Positions 42,481-50,969 of a DNA stretch of 52,103 nucleotides are shown piece after piece. The notes under the pieces are model-generated. The model saw nothing but the letters and a program-made list of their open reading frames with translations. It did not search any database and was not told the DNA's origin. The DNA comes from Synergistaceae bacterium (lineage in GTDB: Bacteria; Synergistota; Synergistia; Synergistales; Aminobacteriaceae), in assembly GCA_031272035.1 (NCBI GenBank), contig JAISUO010000077.1:1-52103 (forward strand), in the 5' to 3' direction. The position numbers and the translations under genes are program-made. The first letter of the stretch is position 1. Every line of letters starts with the position of its first letter.

Positions 42481-43977
42481 ATGTTTGCGAATGTAATTCT
42501 GGGACTCACCAACGTCTTTTCGTTGCACAATTTTCTGGCTATCGCCTTTGGGACTTTTCTGGGGCTGGTGGTAGGCGCCATGCCGGGCCTCTCCGCCACG
42601 ATGGCCATTGCCCTTCTCGTGCCGGTGACCTTCGCCATGCCCCCCGACACCGGCATCAGTATGCTGGCCTCCATCTACATGGGCGCCATGTACGGCGGCT
42701 CCATCGCCGCGGTGCTGATCCGGACGCCCGGAACTCCGGCGGCGGCGGCCACCACCGTAGACGGGTATCCCATGGCGCAGAGAGGCGAAGCGGGCCGCGC
42801 TCTGGGCATTTCTCTGACGGCCTCCTTCGTGGGAGGGGTGGTCAGTTCCTGCGTCCTCCTCACCCTTGCCCCCATCCTGGGCTGGGTCGCCGTTATGTTT
42901 GGCCCCGTGGAGCTTTTCGGCATCGCCGTTCTGGGCATGACCATCCTGGCGTCCCTGTCTCAGGGTTCCGTCATCAAGGGGCTGCTGGCAGGGACCATCG
43001 GACTTCTCTTTTCTACCGTGGGCATGGACTCCATCACGGGTATTCCCCGCTTCACCCTGGGAAACATCAACCTGTTTGGCGGAATTCCCTTTACCGTGGC
43101 GCTTATCGGACTGTTCTCCATTCCCCAGGCCCTTCGCCTGATCGAGAAGGACTCGGACGGCGCCGTTCAGACGAATCGCATCACGGACAAAATTCTTCGC
43201 CCCTGGAGCGAGGTCAAAATGCTTCTGCCCACGTTTCTTCGCTCTTCGATTATCGGCGTCTTCACGGGGATCATCCCCGGGACCGGCGGGGACACGGCCT
43301 GTTGGTTCGCCTACAACGAGGCGAAGCGGCGGTCCGACGAGCCGGATTCCTTCGGGAAGGGTTCTCCTTACGGCATAGCCGCGCCGGAGGCCGCCAACAA
43401 CGCCGTAGTAGGCGGAGCTCTGGTTCCCACCATCACTTTGGGCATTCCCGGCAGCTCCTCCACCGCCGTCCTCATGGGAGGTCTGATGATTCACGGGATC
43501 ATGCCCGGCCCGTCGCTGATGACGGAGTACGCCGGAGTGACCTACACCCTGATCTGGGCCGTGCTGCTCTCTACCGTCGTCATGTTCGTCGAAGGCCTGT
43601 TCTTCACGAAAGCCTGTATTTTTGTCACGCGGATCGGGAACAAGGTGCTCTCCGTGGCGGTGGTGGTCCTTTGCGTGATCGGCGCCTTCGCCATCAATAA
43701 CAACCTTTTCGAGGTGGGGCTGATGCTGGCTTTCGGAATCCTGGGCTACTTCATGGACAAAATAAAAATCCCCGTGGCGCCCCTGGTTGTCGGGCTCATT
43801 CTGGGGAGGATGCTGGACGTGAGCCTGCACCAGTCGCTGCTCATCAGTCAGGGTTCCTGGATGATCTTCCTCACCAACCCCATTTGCGCCGTTCTGCTGC
43901 TGCTGGCGCTGATCTCGCTCATCCAGTCCACCCCCATGTACGTGGCATGGCGCAGGAAGCGCCGCGCCAGAGCCTGA
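42481..43977 (+). CDS. tctA: tripartite tricarboxylate transporter large membrane subunit TctA
   Basis: 498 residues from ATG 42481 behind AAGGAG (the frame is open further upstream). About 12 segments with the family hallmarks GAMPGLSATMAIALLVPVTF, YMGAMYGGSIAAVLIRTPG and IPGTGGDTACW...APEAANNAVVGG. It is the sodium- or proton-driven channel for the ligand delivered by TctC. Confidence 0.94.
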   Translation: MFANVILGLTNVFSLHNFLAIAFGTFLGLVVGAMPGLSATMAIALLVPVTFAMPPDTGISMLASIYMGAMYGGSIAAVLIRTPGTPAAAATTVDGYPMAQRGEAGRALGISLTASFVGGVVSSCVLLTLAPILGWVAVMFGPVELFGIAVLGMTILASLSQGSVIKGLLAGTIGLLFSTVGMDSITGIPRFTLGNINLFGGIPFTVALIGLFSIPQALRLIEKDSDGAVQTNRITDKILRPWSEVKMLLPTFLRSSIIGVFTGIIPGTGGDTACWFAYNEAKRRSDEPDSFGKGSPYGIAAPEAANNAVVGGALVPTITLGIPGSSSTAVLMGGLMIHGIMPGPSLMTEYAGVTYTLIWAVLLSTVVMFVEGLFFTKACIFVTRIGNKVLSVAVVVLCVIGAFAINNNLFEVGLMLAFGILGYFMDKIKIPVAPLVVGLILGRMLDVSLHQSLLISQGSWMIFLTNPICAVLLLLALISLIQSTPMYVAWRRKRRARA

Positions 43978-44012
43978 GCCTGAGTTTCGAACCTGACAAA
44001 GGAGGAAAAGAT

Positions 44013-45281
44013 ATGTCGGCTGTTGATTCGCTTCTGGACCCTGTGCCCGTCCCGAAGATCGTGAAAGTGAGGCAAATTTTCGAGCGTCCCAAAGTGGAGA
44101 ACGTGGAGGAGGAAGTCGCCCGGAAGCTGAGAGACAGCGGCGCTCTGAACGCTGTGAAACCGGGGTGGAAGGTGGCGATCACGGGCGGCAGCCGGGGAAT
44201 CAGCAACATGCCGCTGGTTCTGCGAACGGTGGCGGAAATGGTCAAAAACGCGGGAGGCGAGCCCTTCGTTTTTCCTGCCATGGGCAGCCACGGCGGCGCT
44301 TCCGCCGAAGGGCAGCGTCATGTTCTGGAGAATCTGGGAATTACGGAGGACCGCCTGGGCGTTCCGATACGGGCCACCATGGAGACGGTGGAGCTGGGCC
44401 TCTCAGAAAACGGGCGTCCCGTCTACCTGGACAAATATGCCAACGAGGCCGACGCCATCGTCGTGGTGAACCGGATCAAGCCCCACGTGGCCTTCAGAGG
44501 TCCTTACGAGAGCGGAATCATGAAGATGATCACCATCGGCATGGGCAAGCAGAAGGGCGCGGATTACGCGCACATGCTGGGCTTCGGCAAAATGGCCGAA
44601 AACGTCCCCTCCATCGCGAAGGTCGTCATCGCGAAGAAAAATATCCTTTGCGCCGTGGGACTGTTGGAAAATGCCTTTCATGAAACGGCAGAGATCGTCG
44701 TGATGAAAGCTTCCGAAATAGAATCCCGGGAGCCGCTGCTTTTGAAGAAAGCCTGGACGCTGTACCCGAAGCTGTATTTCGACAAACTGGACGTCCTGGT
44801 CATCGACGAGATCGGAAAGGACATCAGCGGCACCGGGTTCGACACCAACGTGGTGGGACGCTACCATACGCCTTTCGCGTCAGGCGGGCCTGAAATCACC
44901 CGCGCCGTGGTGCTGGACATCACGGACCGGTCCGGAGGCAACGCCAACGGTCTGGGCATCGTGGACTTCACCACTCAAAGGGCTTACAGGAAGTTCGACT
45001 TCGAACAGACCTACCCGAACTCTCTGACGTCCACCGTGCCGCTCAGCGTCAAGATTCCGATGGTCCTCAAAAACGACCGGCAGGCCATCCAGGCGGCCAT
45101 AAAAACCAGCAACGTCCTTGACCGGACGAAGATAACCCTGGCGCGCATCAAAAACACCACCGCTCTGGGCGAAATAGAAGCCTCGGAAAGTCTGCTGGAT
45201 TATATCCGGGAACATCCGAAGCTTGAGGCGGAGGGCGGAGCGCGCGAGTTCGAATTCGATCAGTCGGGCAATTTGTTCTGA
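44013..45281 (+). CDS. LarA-like nickel-pincer racemase/epimerase family protein (DUF2088)
   Basis: 422 residues from ATG 44013 behind AAAGGAGG; the frame is open upstream into tctA but that is not family sequence. Residues matching lactate racemase LarA are His93 (MGSHGG), His158 (KPH), Lys171 (GIMK) and His187 (YAH). Spacings 65, 13 and 16 compare with 66, 10 and 16 in the Lactobacillus enzyme, where the lysine carries the nickel-pincer cofactor and histidines act as acid/base and Ni ligand. It is the last gene of the dehydratase-tct operon, so it probably racemises or epimerises an imported hydroxy acid. The specific substrate is not readable. Confidence 0.75.
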   Translation: MSAVDSLLDPVPVPKIVKVRQIFERPKVENVEEEVARKLRDSGALNAVKPGWKVAITGGSRGISNMPLVLRTVAEMVKNAGGEPFVFPAMGSHGGASAEGQRHVLENLGITEDRLGVPIRATMETVELGLSENGRPVYLDKYANEADAIVVVNRIKPHVAFRGPYESGIMKMITIGMGKQKGADYAHMLGFGKMAENVPSIAKVVIAKKNILCAVGLLENAFHETAEIVVMKASEIESREPLLLKKAWTLYPKLYFDKLDVLVIDEIGKDISGTGFDTNVVGRYHTPFASGGPEITRAVVLDITDRSGGNANGLGIVDFTTQRAYRKFDFEQTYPNSLTSTVPLSVKIPMVLKNDRQAIQAAIKTSNVLDRTKITLARIKNTTALGEIEASESLLDYIREHPKLEAEGGAREFEFDQSGNLF

Positions 45282-45350
45282 ATTTATTGAGACGGTTTTA
45301 TTTTGGCCTTTACTTTGGCCTGGGTGCCTGCGGCGTTATCTGAAATACAA

Positions 45351-45379
45351 TTCGAAAAATGACCAATTCAGGATATAAT
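45351..45379 (+). promoter_or_regulatory. candidate metF promoter
   Basis: TTCGAA (45351-45356), 17-nt spacer, consensus TATAAT (45374-45379). Confidence 0.55.
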
Positions 45380-45391
45380 AACTTTCATTTC

Positions 45392-45427
45392 ATGCCAAAT
45401 GGGCACCCGATTAAAATAAATTGGCAT
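45392..45427 (+). promoter_or_regulatory. inverted repeat in the metF leader
   Basis: ATGCCAA (45392-45398) and TTGGCAT (45421-45427) form a perfect 7-bp inverted pair just downstream of the -10, a candidate operator or leader hairpin. Its right arm, AAATTGGCATCAAT, also resembles the end of the dispersed repeat (AAATTGGTATCAAT). Confidence 0.5.
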
Positions 45428-45452
45428 CAATTCTTGCTCCGGAGGTTACAGG

Positions 45453-46307
45453 ATGATTTGTCAGCTTTATGCTCAAAAACGCCCCGTTCTGTCTTTCGAA
45501 GTTTTCCCCCCCAAACAGGACTCGCAGATAGAGACGATCTACGCCACGCTGGACCATCTGACGGGGCTTTCCCCCGATTTTATCAGCGTCACCTACGGCG
45601 CGGCGGGAAGCGGAAACGCGCATCGCACGGCCGAAATCGCTTCCGCCGTGCGAAAAAGGGGAGTCGAGGCACTGGCTCACCTCACCTGCGTTTCCACCGA
45701 TCGAAATCAGATAAATACCATTCTGGACAATCTGAAAGAAAAAAATATAGACGATATTCTTGCCATGCGAGGAGATTTACCCGCCGGGTCGTCCCTGCCC
45801 CTGTCGAAGGATTACCGTTATGCCTCCGATTTGATCGAAGACATTGCGGGGCGTGGCGATTTCTGCATTGGAGCGGCATGTTATCCGGAAGGTCATATCG
45901 ACTGCGACGATTTTTCCGTCAGCCTGGATCATCTTCGCCTCAAGCAGGATGCGGGGGCCAATTTTCTGATCAGCCAGCTTTTTTTTGAGAACGATCTGTT
46001 CTGGAATTTTCTGGAAAAAGCCAGGCTGAAGGGAATCACGCTGCCCATTTCCGCCGGGGTGATGCCGATCATGAGCCGCAGCCAGATTGAACGCATGATC
46101 TTCCTCTGCGGGGCGTCGCTGCCGTCGAAAATCATTCGTCTGCTGCACCGCTACGAACACAGCCCGGCGGACTTGGAAAAGGCGGGAGTGGAGTACGCCA
46201 TCGCCCAGATGGAAGATCTGGTTCGCGGCGGCGCGGAGGGCGTTCACATCTACACCATGAACAAGCCCCACGTTGCCGCCCTTGCCATAAACCGTTTGAG
46301 GAAGTGA
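45453..46307 (+). CDS. metF: 5,10-methylenetetrahydrofolate reductase
   Basis: 284 residues, normal for bacterial MetF. Flavoprotein reducing methylene-THF to methyl-THF for methionine synthesis or C1 metabolism. LSFEVFPPK with the catalytic Glu, ISVTYGAAGS, LAHLTCV and DDILAMRGD are the family motifs, and FLISQLFF and SAGVMPI follow. ATG has CCGGAGG upstream. Its stop codon abuts the convergent prmC stop with no base between. Confidence 0.92.
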   Translation: MICQLYAQKRPVLSFEVFPPKQDSQIETIYATLDHLTGLSPDFISVTYGAAGSGNAHRTAEIASAVRKRGVEALAHLTCVSTDRNQINTILDNLKEKNIDDILAMRGDLPAGSSLPLSKDYRYASDLIEDIAGRGDFCIGAACYPEGHIDCDDFSVSLDHLRLKQDAGANFLISQLFFENDLFWNFLEKARLKGITLPISAGVMPIMSRSQIERMIFLCGASLPSKIIRLLHRYEHSPADLEKAGVEYAIAQMEDLVRGGAEGVHIYTMNKPHVAALAINRLRK

Positions 46308-46324
46308 TTACCTGCCCGGTAATC
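46306..46324. other. palindrome containing both convergent stop codons
   Basis: GATTACC-TGCCC-GGTAATC is a perfect 7-bp inverted repeat in which the metF TGA and the prmC TAA meet at 46307/46308. There is no U-run on either side, so termination efficiency is uncertain. Confidence 0.55.
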
Positions 46325-47273
46325 TGCAGGGGGCCTCGGGGGGGCCAGTGAGGACCGCAAAGCGGCCGAACGAGCTCCGACCCCCTGAGTATTGAGAGTC
46401 CTGAAAATTTCTTTTCCAGGCCAGACAGCGGGGGATATGGGCGTAGTCTCTCACCTCTTTCACAAATTCCAGTGAGGGAGGGGTCATTTTTTTGAGGCTG
46501 TCGGACTGTTCCGCGTTTCCGATTTCGAAGAGCAAATATCCCCCCGGCTTCAGCCGGAGAGGCGCGTAATGAAAAAGCAGACGGTAATAATCCAGACCGT
46601 CCGGGCCTCCGTCGAGAGCCATGCGGGGTTCGTAATCGCGGACGTCGCGCATGAGCCCTGGAATGACCGGCCTGGGGATGTAGGGAGGATTGCTGAGGAC
46701 CAGATCCAGAGCGCCCCTGGGGACGGGAATGTCATCGGGATTTCGGGAATGCCATAAAAGACTCCGTTCGAAAAGGCGATGCCGCGACAGATTGTTCCAC
46801 GCCAAAATCAGAGACTCCGGATTTTTTTCGGCCAGGATCCCTTTTGCGCGAAACCGTTCCAGAAGCAGAGTGATCCCGATGCAGCCGCTGCCCGTCCCCC
46901 AGTCGAGAAAATCGAAGGCGGCGTCGGCGGGAAAAAATTCCAGAGCCAGCTCCACCAGGAGCTCCGTCTCCGGACGGGGAATCAAAGCGCCTTTTCGCGT
47001 TTCGAAGGATCTGCCGTAAAAGCAGGTTTCTCCCAGAATGTACTGAAGAGGTTCTCTTTTCACGCGTCGTTTGACCGCTTTTTTGATGGAAAGCATTTGA
47101 GGACAGGTCAAAATCGTCTCCGGATGGCCCAAAATCGCGGCTCGGGAAAAATTCAGGAGACGGGCCAGAATCAGATCCGCCTCCTGAAAAGGATTTTCGA
47201 TTTGCGCGTTCCTCAGTTCCGAGATCAGGTAACGTCGCGCCTCGGCCAGGGGGACGCTCATGGGGACGCTCAT
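46308..47273 (-). CDS. prmC: peptide chain release factor N(5)-glutamine methyltransferase
   Basis: 321 residues. Methylates the GGQ glutamine of release factors using S-adenosylmethionine. LDWGTGSGCIGI is the SAM motif and SNPPYIPRP holds the catalytic NPPY. Located directly after prfA, its substrate gene. The protein continues about 35 residues past the usual family end (RCLAWKRN), an extension of no recognised fold. The start is ambiguous because a 12-bp unit with its own ATG is duplicated (Met at 47273 and 47261). Confidence 0.9.
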   Translation of the reverse strand: MSVPMSVPLAEARRYLISELRNAQIENPFQEADLILARLLNFSRAAILGHPETILTCPQMLSIKKAVKRRVKREPLQYILGETCFYGRSFETRKGALIPRPETELLVELALEFFPADAAFDFLDWGTGSGCIGITLLLERFRAKGILAEKNPESLILAWNNLSRHRLFERSLLWHSRNPDDIPVPRGALDLVLSNPPYIPRPVIPGLMRDVRDYEPRMALDGGPDGLDYYRLLFHYAPLRLKPGGYLLFEIGNAEQSDSLKKMTPPSLEFVKEVRDYAHIPRCLAWKRNFQDSQYSGGRSSFGRFAVLTGPPEAPCRLPGR

Positions 47274-47287
47274 GGCGACGCGCTCAT
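47250..47287 (-). repeat. 12-bp repeat duplicating the prmC start codon
   Basis: ATGAGCGTCCCC occurs twice in tandem (47273-47262 and 47261-47250), with a related 14-bp unit ATGAGCGCGTCGCC just upstream that overlaps the prfA stop. Confidence 0.85.
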
Positions 47288-48357
47288 ATTTCCAGGTGGT
47301 GCAGCCGCTCCGTCTGCTCCGCCAGCATCATGGCGTCCATCATTTCGTAGAGGTCGCCGTCCAGATAATAGTCCAGCTTGTAGAGGGTGAGGTTGATCCG
47401 GTGGTCCGTGATGCGGTTCTGAGGGTAGTTGTAAGTGCGAATGCGCTCGGAGCGATCTCCCGATCCGATCTGTCCGCGGCGCTCGGACGCCAGATTCGAC
47501 GTCTGCTTCTGCAGCTCCATGTCGTAGAGCTTCGTTTTGAGGTACGTCATGGCCCTGGCGCGGTTCTTGATCTGTGAGCGTTCATCCTGGCAGGTGACGA
47601 CGATCCCCGTGGGAATGTGGGTGATGCGCACGGCGGAGTCCGTCATGTTCACGTGCTGTCCTCCGGCCCCGCTGGATCGGTAGGTGTCGATCTTCAGGTC
47701 CTCCTGACGGATGTCCACCTCCACGTCTTCCACCTCCGGCAGCACGGCCACCGTGGCCGCGGAGGTATGAATACGGCCGCCGGCCTCCGTCACGGGAACC
47801 CTCTGAACGCGGTGCACGCCGCTTTCAAATTTGAGCCGGCTGTAGGCCCCCTCGCTGTCCACCCGAAAGATGATCTCCCTGTAGCCGCCGATTCCCGTTT
47901 CGTTGGAATCCAGAACTTCGATGCGCCAGCGCTGACGCTCGCAGAACCGGTTGTACATGCGATAGAGGTCCGAGGCGAAAAGCGCCGCCTCTTCTCCTCC
48001 GGTGCCGGCCCGAATTTCAACGATGACGCGTTTTTCGTCGTTGGGATCCTTCGGCAGGAGCAGCAGCTTCAGCTCGTTTTCGAAGCCGTCGATTTGAGGG
48101 GACAGACGCTCGATTTCCTCGGCGGCCAGAGCCTCCATGTCCGGTTCTCCGCTTTTGAGCAGTTCTCTGGCCTCCGCGATACTCTGCTGAATGGCGCAAT
48201 AATTGCGAAATTTTTCTACTACCGGCTCCAGCTGGGCGTGTTTTTTGCCAAGAGACTGAAGCTCTTTGGGATCCGACGCGTTGACCGGATCGGCCAGTTT
48301 TTTCTCGATGTCGATATAGTCCTGTTCCAGTGCTTTCAGTTTGCTTACCAGATCCAT
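47284..48357 (-). CDS. prfA: peptide chain release factor 1
   Basis: 357 residues. Recognises UAA/UAG stops and triggers peptidyl-tRNA hydrolysis. The tripeptide decoding motif PVT (RVPVTEAGG) identifies RF1 rather than RF2, and GAGGQHVN contains the catalytic GGQ that PrmC methylates. Four bases separate it from the preceding DUF1385 gene. No frameshift site was seen. Confidence 0.95.
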   Translation of the reverse strand: MDLVSKLKALEQDYIDIEKKLADPVNASDPKELQSLGKKHAQLEPVVEKFRNYCAIQQSIAEARELLKSGEPDMEALAAEEIERLSPQIDGFENELKLLLLPKDPNDEKRVIVEIRAGTGGEEAALFASDLYRMYNRFCERQRWRIEVLDSNETGIGGYREIIFRVDSEGAYSRLKFESGVHRVQRVPVTEAGGRIHTSAATVAVLPEVEDVEVDIRQEDLKIDTYRSSGAGGQHVNMTDSAVRITHIPTGIVVTCQDERSQIKNRARAMTYLKTKLYDMELQKQTSNLASERRGQIGSGDRSERIRTYNYPQNRITDHRINLTLYKLDYYLDGDLYEMMDAMMLAEQTERLHHLEI

Positions 48358-48361
48358 GTCG

Positions 48362-49372
48362 TCACTCCGCTGTTCGTCCCTGTACGGGGACGTCCTGTGA
48401 ATTCGAACTCAATTTTGAACTTTGATTTAATTCTAGGTCCAGGGCTTCGTCCAGCGACGCCAGCGCGACCTCGATCTGTCCGGAGCCGGGCTCCCGCGTC
48501 GTCAGATATTGGAGGGAAAGAACGGGATACATGAAAATTTTCCCCAGGATTCCCGACCGGGAGGTGAGCCGGATAATTTCGTAGGATATTCCGATCACCA
48601 GGGGCAGAAGGACCACCCTGGAGCCCACGCGCCATACGACCCCGCCCTTGCCGATGGCGGAAAATACCGCGATGCTGATGAGAATCGCGATCAGCAGAAA
48701 GGACGTTCCGCAGCGGGGATGAATCCGGGACTGGGTCGCCACCGATTCCGGCGTCAGCTCCAGCTCGCGCTCGAAGGCGTTGATGGTTTTGTGCTCCGCC
48801 CCGTGATAACGAAACACCTCCTGAATATCCTTCATCATGCCGATGGCCGCCACGTAAACGATGAAGACCGCCGCTCGCAGCACGCCCTCCAGAACGTTGA
48901 GGGCAAGGGGAGAGAGCGGGAAAAAGGTCCCCAGTTTCTCCGAGGCCCACAGAGGAAAAGCGATAAAAAGGCCCACAACGGCGAAAATTCCAACGGCCAC
49001 CGCCAGAATCAGGTCGCGGGTCGTCATTTTTTCTCCGCTGTCGCTGAGGGCGATTTCCGCTGAGTGGCTGAGGGCTTTGAATCCCGTCGTCATCATCTCG
49101 ATCATCGTTATAAAACCGCGCAGAACGGGCAGCTTCCAGGGGTAACGCTTCGTTCGGGAGGAGTTGCCCCACTTTTCGCGGAAAATTTCGCCGTTCGGCT
49201 GCCGTACGGCAAGACCCCAGTAGTTTATCCCCTTCATGAGCACGCCTTCGATAACGGCCTGCCCTCCGACGGGAATCCTTCGCGCTTCCGAAAACCACAG
49301 CCCCGCGGAAAGGTTCAAAAGAGCGAAAGAGCTGAAACGAGCGCCTTTACCGGATTCGAAGGGCGGTTGCAT
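48362..49372 (-). CDS. DUF1385 membrane protein (YqhQ-like)
   Basis: 336 residues. RIPVGGQAVIEGVLMKG near the N-terminus and FRYHGAEHKTINAFE and HPRCGTSFLL later are the family blocks, with four to five membrane segments. Function is not established. It is commonly encoded beside prfA/prmC in Clostridia and related groups, as here. ATG 49372 follows the thyX stop as TAAAATG; an overlapping ATG at 49387 is the alternative start. Confidence 0.85.
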   Translation of the reverse strand: MQPPFESGKGARFSSFALLNLSAGLWFSEARRIPVGGQAVIEGVLMKGINYWGLAVRQPNGEIFREKWGNSSRTKRYPWKLPVLRGFITMIEMMTTGFKALSHSAEIALSDSGEKMTTRDLILAVAVGIFAVVGLFIAFPLWASEKLGTFFPLSPLALNVLEGVLRAAVFIVYVAAIGMMKDIQEVFRYHGAEHKTINAFERELELTPESVATQSRIHPRCGTSFLLIAILISIAVFSAIGKGGVVWRVGSRVVLLPLVIGISYEIIRLTSRSGILGKIFMYPVLSLQYLTTREPGSGQIEVALASLDEALDLELNQSSKLSSNSQDVPVQGRTAE

Positions 49373-49373
49373 T

Positions 49374-50090
49374 TTATTCCATTTCACTTTGGAGAAGGTC
49401 CTCCGTGTTTTTATAAGGTTTGCCGCAGGGACGGGCTTCCCGGCAGATTCCCTCCCGAACGCAGGAAGGTCCCGCCTTTTTAAAAATGACAGGGGCCACT
49501 TTGCGGCATTCTTCCAGCATCAGACGCGCCATTTCCCGAATTTCCCACTGGGCCCTCCGGCAAAGCCGCAGGGAGAAAAAATGGTGAAGTTCACGGGCGT
49601 TCATCGTGAGGACAATACGGGTTTCCCAGCCGTGGGGAAGGATGAACCGCGCATCTTCCGCCGGAATTCCCATTTCCACCAGGGTCCTGTAGGTTTCATG
49701 GGCCGCGGCAAACTGTTTTTCGAAGAGGCTTCGGGCCTCCGGATTTTTCGCCACTGCGGGCGGCAGGATAACGGGGCTTCCCGCTTTCATTTTGACGTAA
49801 CGCTGACTCTGCTGACTGAAGCTGGCCATCCGGTGACGTACGAGCTGATGCGTGGCCACACGGCTGATTCCGTCCACCCCGAAGGTGAAGGATGCGTGTT
49901 CGAAGGGGGAGTGATGTCCGCTGCGCCAGAGCTCGTCCAGAAGACGCTCTGAAAGTTCCTGCGTTTCGCGCTCCAGAAGACTGGCCGCGGTTGTGTCGCA
50001 GTAACAGATGCGGGCCGCCGCCGCCACGAGTTCATCCGGTTCCGGAGTGTGCCTCAGAAGATAAACTTTGCATAAAGAATTTAAAGACAT
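49374..50090 (-). CDS. thyX: FAD-dependent thymidylate synthase
   Basis: 238 residues. Makes dTMP from dUMP with methylene-THF, FAD and NADPH. The ThyX motif RHRx7S is present as RHRMASFSQQS, and GHHSPFEHASFTF and MNARELHHFFSLR are typical. Start taken at ATG 50090 from family length, although no Shine-Dalgarno precedes it; it begins just 15 nt after the rpmE terminator U-run. The C-terminus has extra cysteines (CVREGICREARPC). Links folate use here with metF nearby. Confidence 0.92.
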   Translation of the reverse strand: MSLNSLCKVYLLRHTPEPDELVAAAARICYCDTTAASLLERETQELSERLLDELWRSGHHSPFEHASFTFGVDGISRVATHQLVRHRMASFSQQSQRYVKMKAGSPVILPPAVAKNPEARSLFEKQFAAAHETYRTLVEMGIPAEDARFILPHGWETRIVLTMNARELHHFFSLRLCRRAQWEIREMARLMLEECRKVAPVIFKKAGPSCVREGICREARPCGKPYKNTEDLLQSEME

Positions 50091-50105
50091 GTGAATGTAA
50101 TTAAA

Positions 50106-50124
50106 AAGGGGCTCGAAGCCCCTT
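50106..50124 (-). terminator. rpmE intrinsic terminator
   Basis: Minus strand AAGGGGCT-TCG-AGCCCCTT followed by TTTAA; the stem begins at the rpmE stop codon. It sits between rpmE and thyX. Confidence 0.88.
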
Positions 50125-50362
50125 AACCCTGCTTTTCGGTGATTTCTTTCTGGCCGTAGTTGATTCCGGCGTATTTCTTCTGGAACTTCTCCAGCCGCCC
50201 GTCCGTCATGATCCGGCTTCCCCGTTTTCCGGAGTAGAAGGGATGGCACTGTGAACAAACCCCCACCCGGATCTCTTTTTGCGTGGACTGCGTTACAAAG
50301 GTATTCCCGCAGGCGCAGCTCACCTTGCACTCCTGATAGGCGGGATGAATCTCTTTTTTCAT
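50123..50362 (-). CDS. rpmE: 50S ribosomal protein L31 (zinc-binding form)
   Basis: 79 residues. [11 protein letters not shown] is the usual start. Cysteines in CACGNTF and [12 protein letters not shown] identify the C-plus, zinc-binding L31. ATG at 50362 follows GGAGGT. A small hairpin sits directly upstream of the ribosome site, and the terminator starts at the stop codon. Confidence 0.96.
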   Translation of the reverse strand: MKKEIHPAYQECKVSCACGNTFVTQSTQKEIRVGVCSQCHPFYSGKRGSRIMTDGRLEKFQKKYAGINYGQKEITEKQG

Positions 50363-50376
50363 ATATGAACACCTCC

Positions 50377-50389
50377 GACGTAAAACGTC
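50377..50389 (-). promoter_or_regulatory. hairpin abutting the rpmE ribosome site
   Basis: GACGT-TTT-ACGTC (minus strand) ends one base before GGAGGT. It could mark a regulatory leader; evidence is only structural. Confidence 0.35.
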
Positions 50390-50445
50390 TTCCTCAAAAT
50401 CGAATGATCTGAAACGAGCATTGCATCCTCATTGCCTCTCTGCGC

Positions 50446-50712
50446 CTAGTGACGCAGACCCAACCGTTCGATAAGGCCGCGGTAACGGTTGAAATCCTTC
50501 TCTCTCAGATATCGCAACAGCTTCCTTCGCTGACCGACCATCTTCAGAAGTCCTCTTCGCGAGTGAAAGTCTTTCGCGTGGATCTTCAGGTGTTCCGTCA
50601 ATTCGCGCACCCTTTCGGTCAGAACCGCAACCTGCACCTCCGGGGAACCGGTGTCGGACTCGTGCACCCTGTACTCCCCAATGATTTCCTGCTTTTTTTC
50701 TTTCCGGATCAC
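50446..50712 (-). CDS. rpsO: 30S ribosomal protein S15
   Basis: 88 residues from GTG 50712, which has GAGAGGTGAT upstream and gives the standard length; a GTG at 50721 lies inside the ribosome site. [19 protein letters not shown] and [20 protein letters not shown] are diagnostic of S15. First gene of the rpsO-rpmE group. Confidence 0.96.
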   Translation of the reverse strand: MIRKEKKQEIIGEYRVHESDTGSPEVQVAVLTERVRELTEHLKIHAKDFHSRRGLLKMVGQRRKLLRYLREKDFNRYRGLIERLGLRH

Positions 50713-50796
50713 AGAGATCACCTCTCAAAAAAATTGCCGCGAACTGCGATTTGCGTCGATCTCGGAGACGCAGATCCCGGTGTCGGGCCGACAGGT

Positions 50797-50825
50797 ATAT
50801 TATCACTCTCGATTGTTATTCGCAA
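50797..50825 (-). promoter_or_regulatory. candidate rpsO promoter
   Basis: Minus strand TTGCGA (50825-50820), 17-nt spacer, TAATAT (50802-50797). Confidence 0.5.
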
Positions 50826-50911
50826 GCGGACCGGCAAACTGTCGCGGCGAAAAATAGAGGTCCGGGTTATAATGTCTTCAAAATAACGATAAACATAAAC
50901 GCAAAATTCAG

Positions 50912-50939
50912 GCCCTCGTATAGTCGCGGGGGCTTTTTT
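50912..50939 (+). terminator. plus-strand intrinsic terminator with no upstream gene
   Basis: GCCCTCG (50912-50918) pairs with CGGGGGC (50927-50933, one G-U pair) and is followed by TTTTTT. The nearest plus-strand gene upstream is metF, more than 4 kb away, so it must serve a small RNA or an attenuated leader. Confidence 0.65.
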
Positions 50940-50963
50940 GTCGTTTTGCGTTGTGCAATAATA

Positions 50964-50969
50964 TATAAT
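50964..50969 (+). promoter_or_regulatory. -10-like element before the secreted-protein gene
   Basis: Consensus TATAAT in an AT-rich stretch about 130 nt before the ATG at 51094; no matching -35 was clear. Confidence 0.4.

Noticed and set aside
43884-44012. N-terminal extension of the LarA-like protein into tctA
   Set aside because: The extension overlaps tctA coding sequence and has no family resemblance, while ATG 44013 has a strong AAAGGAGG.
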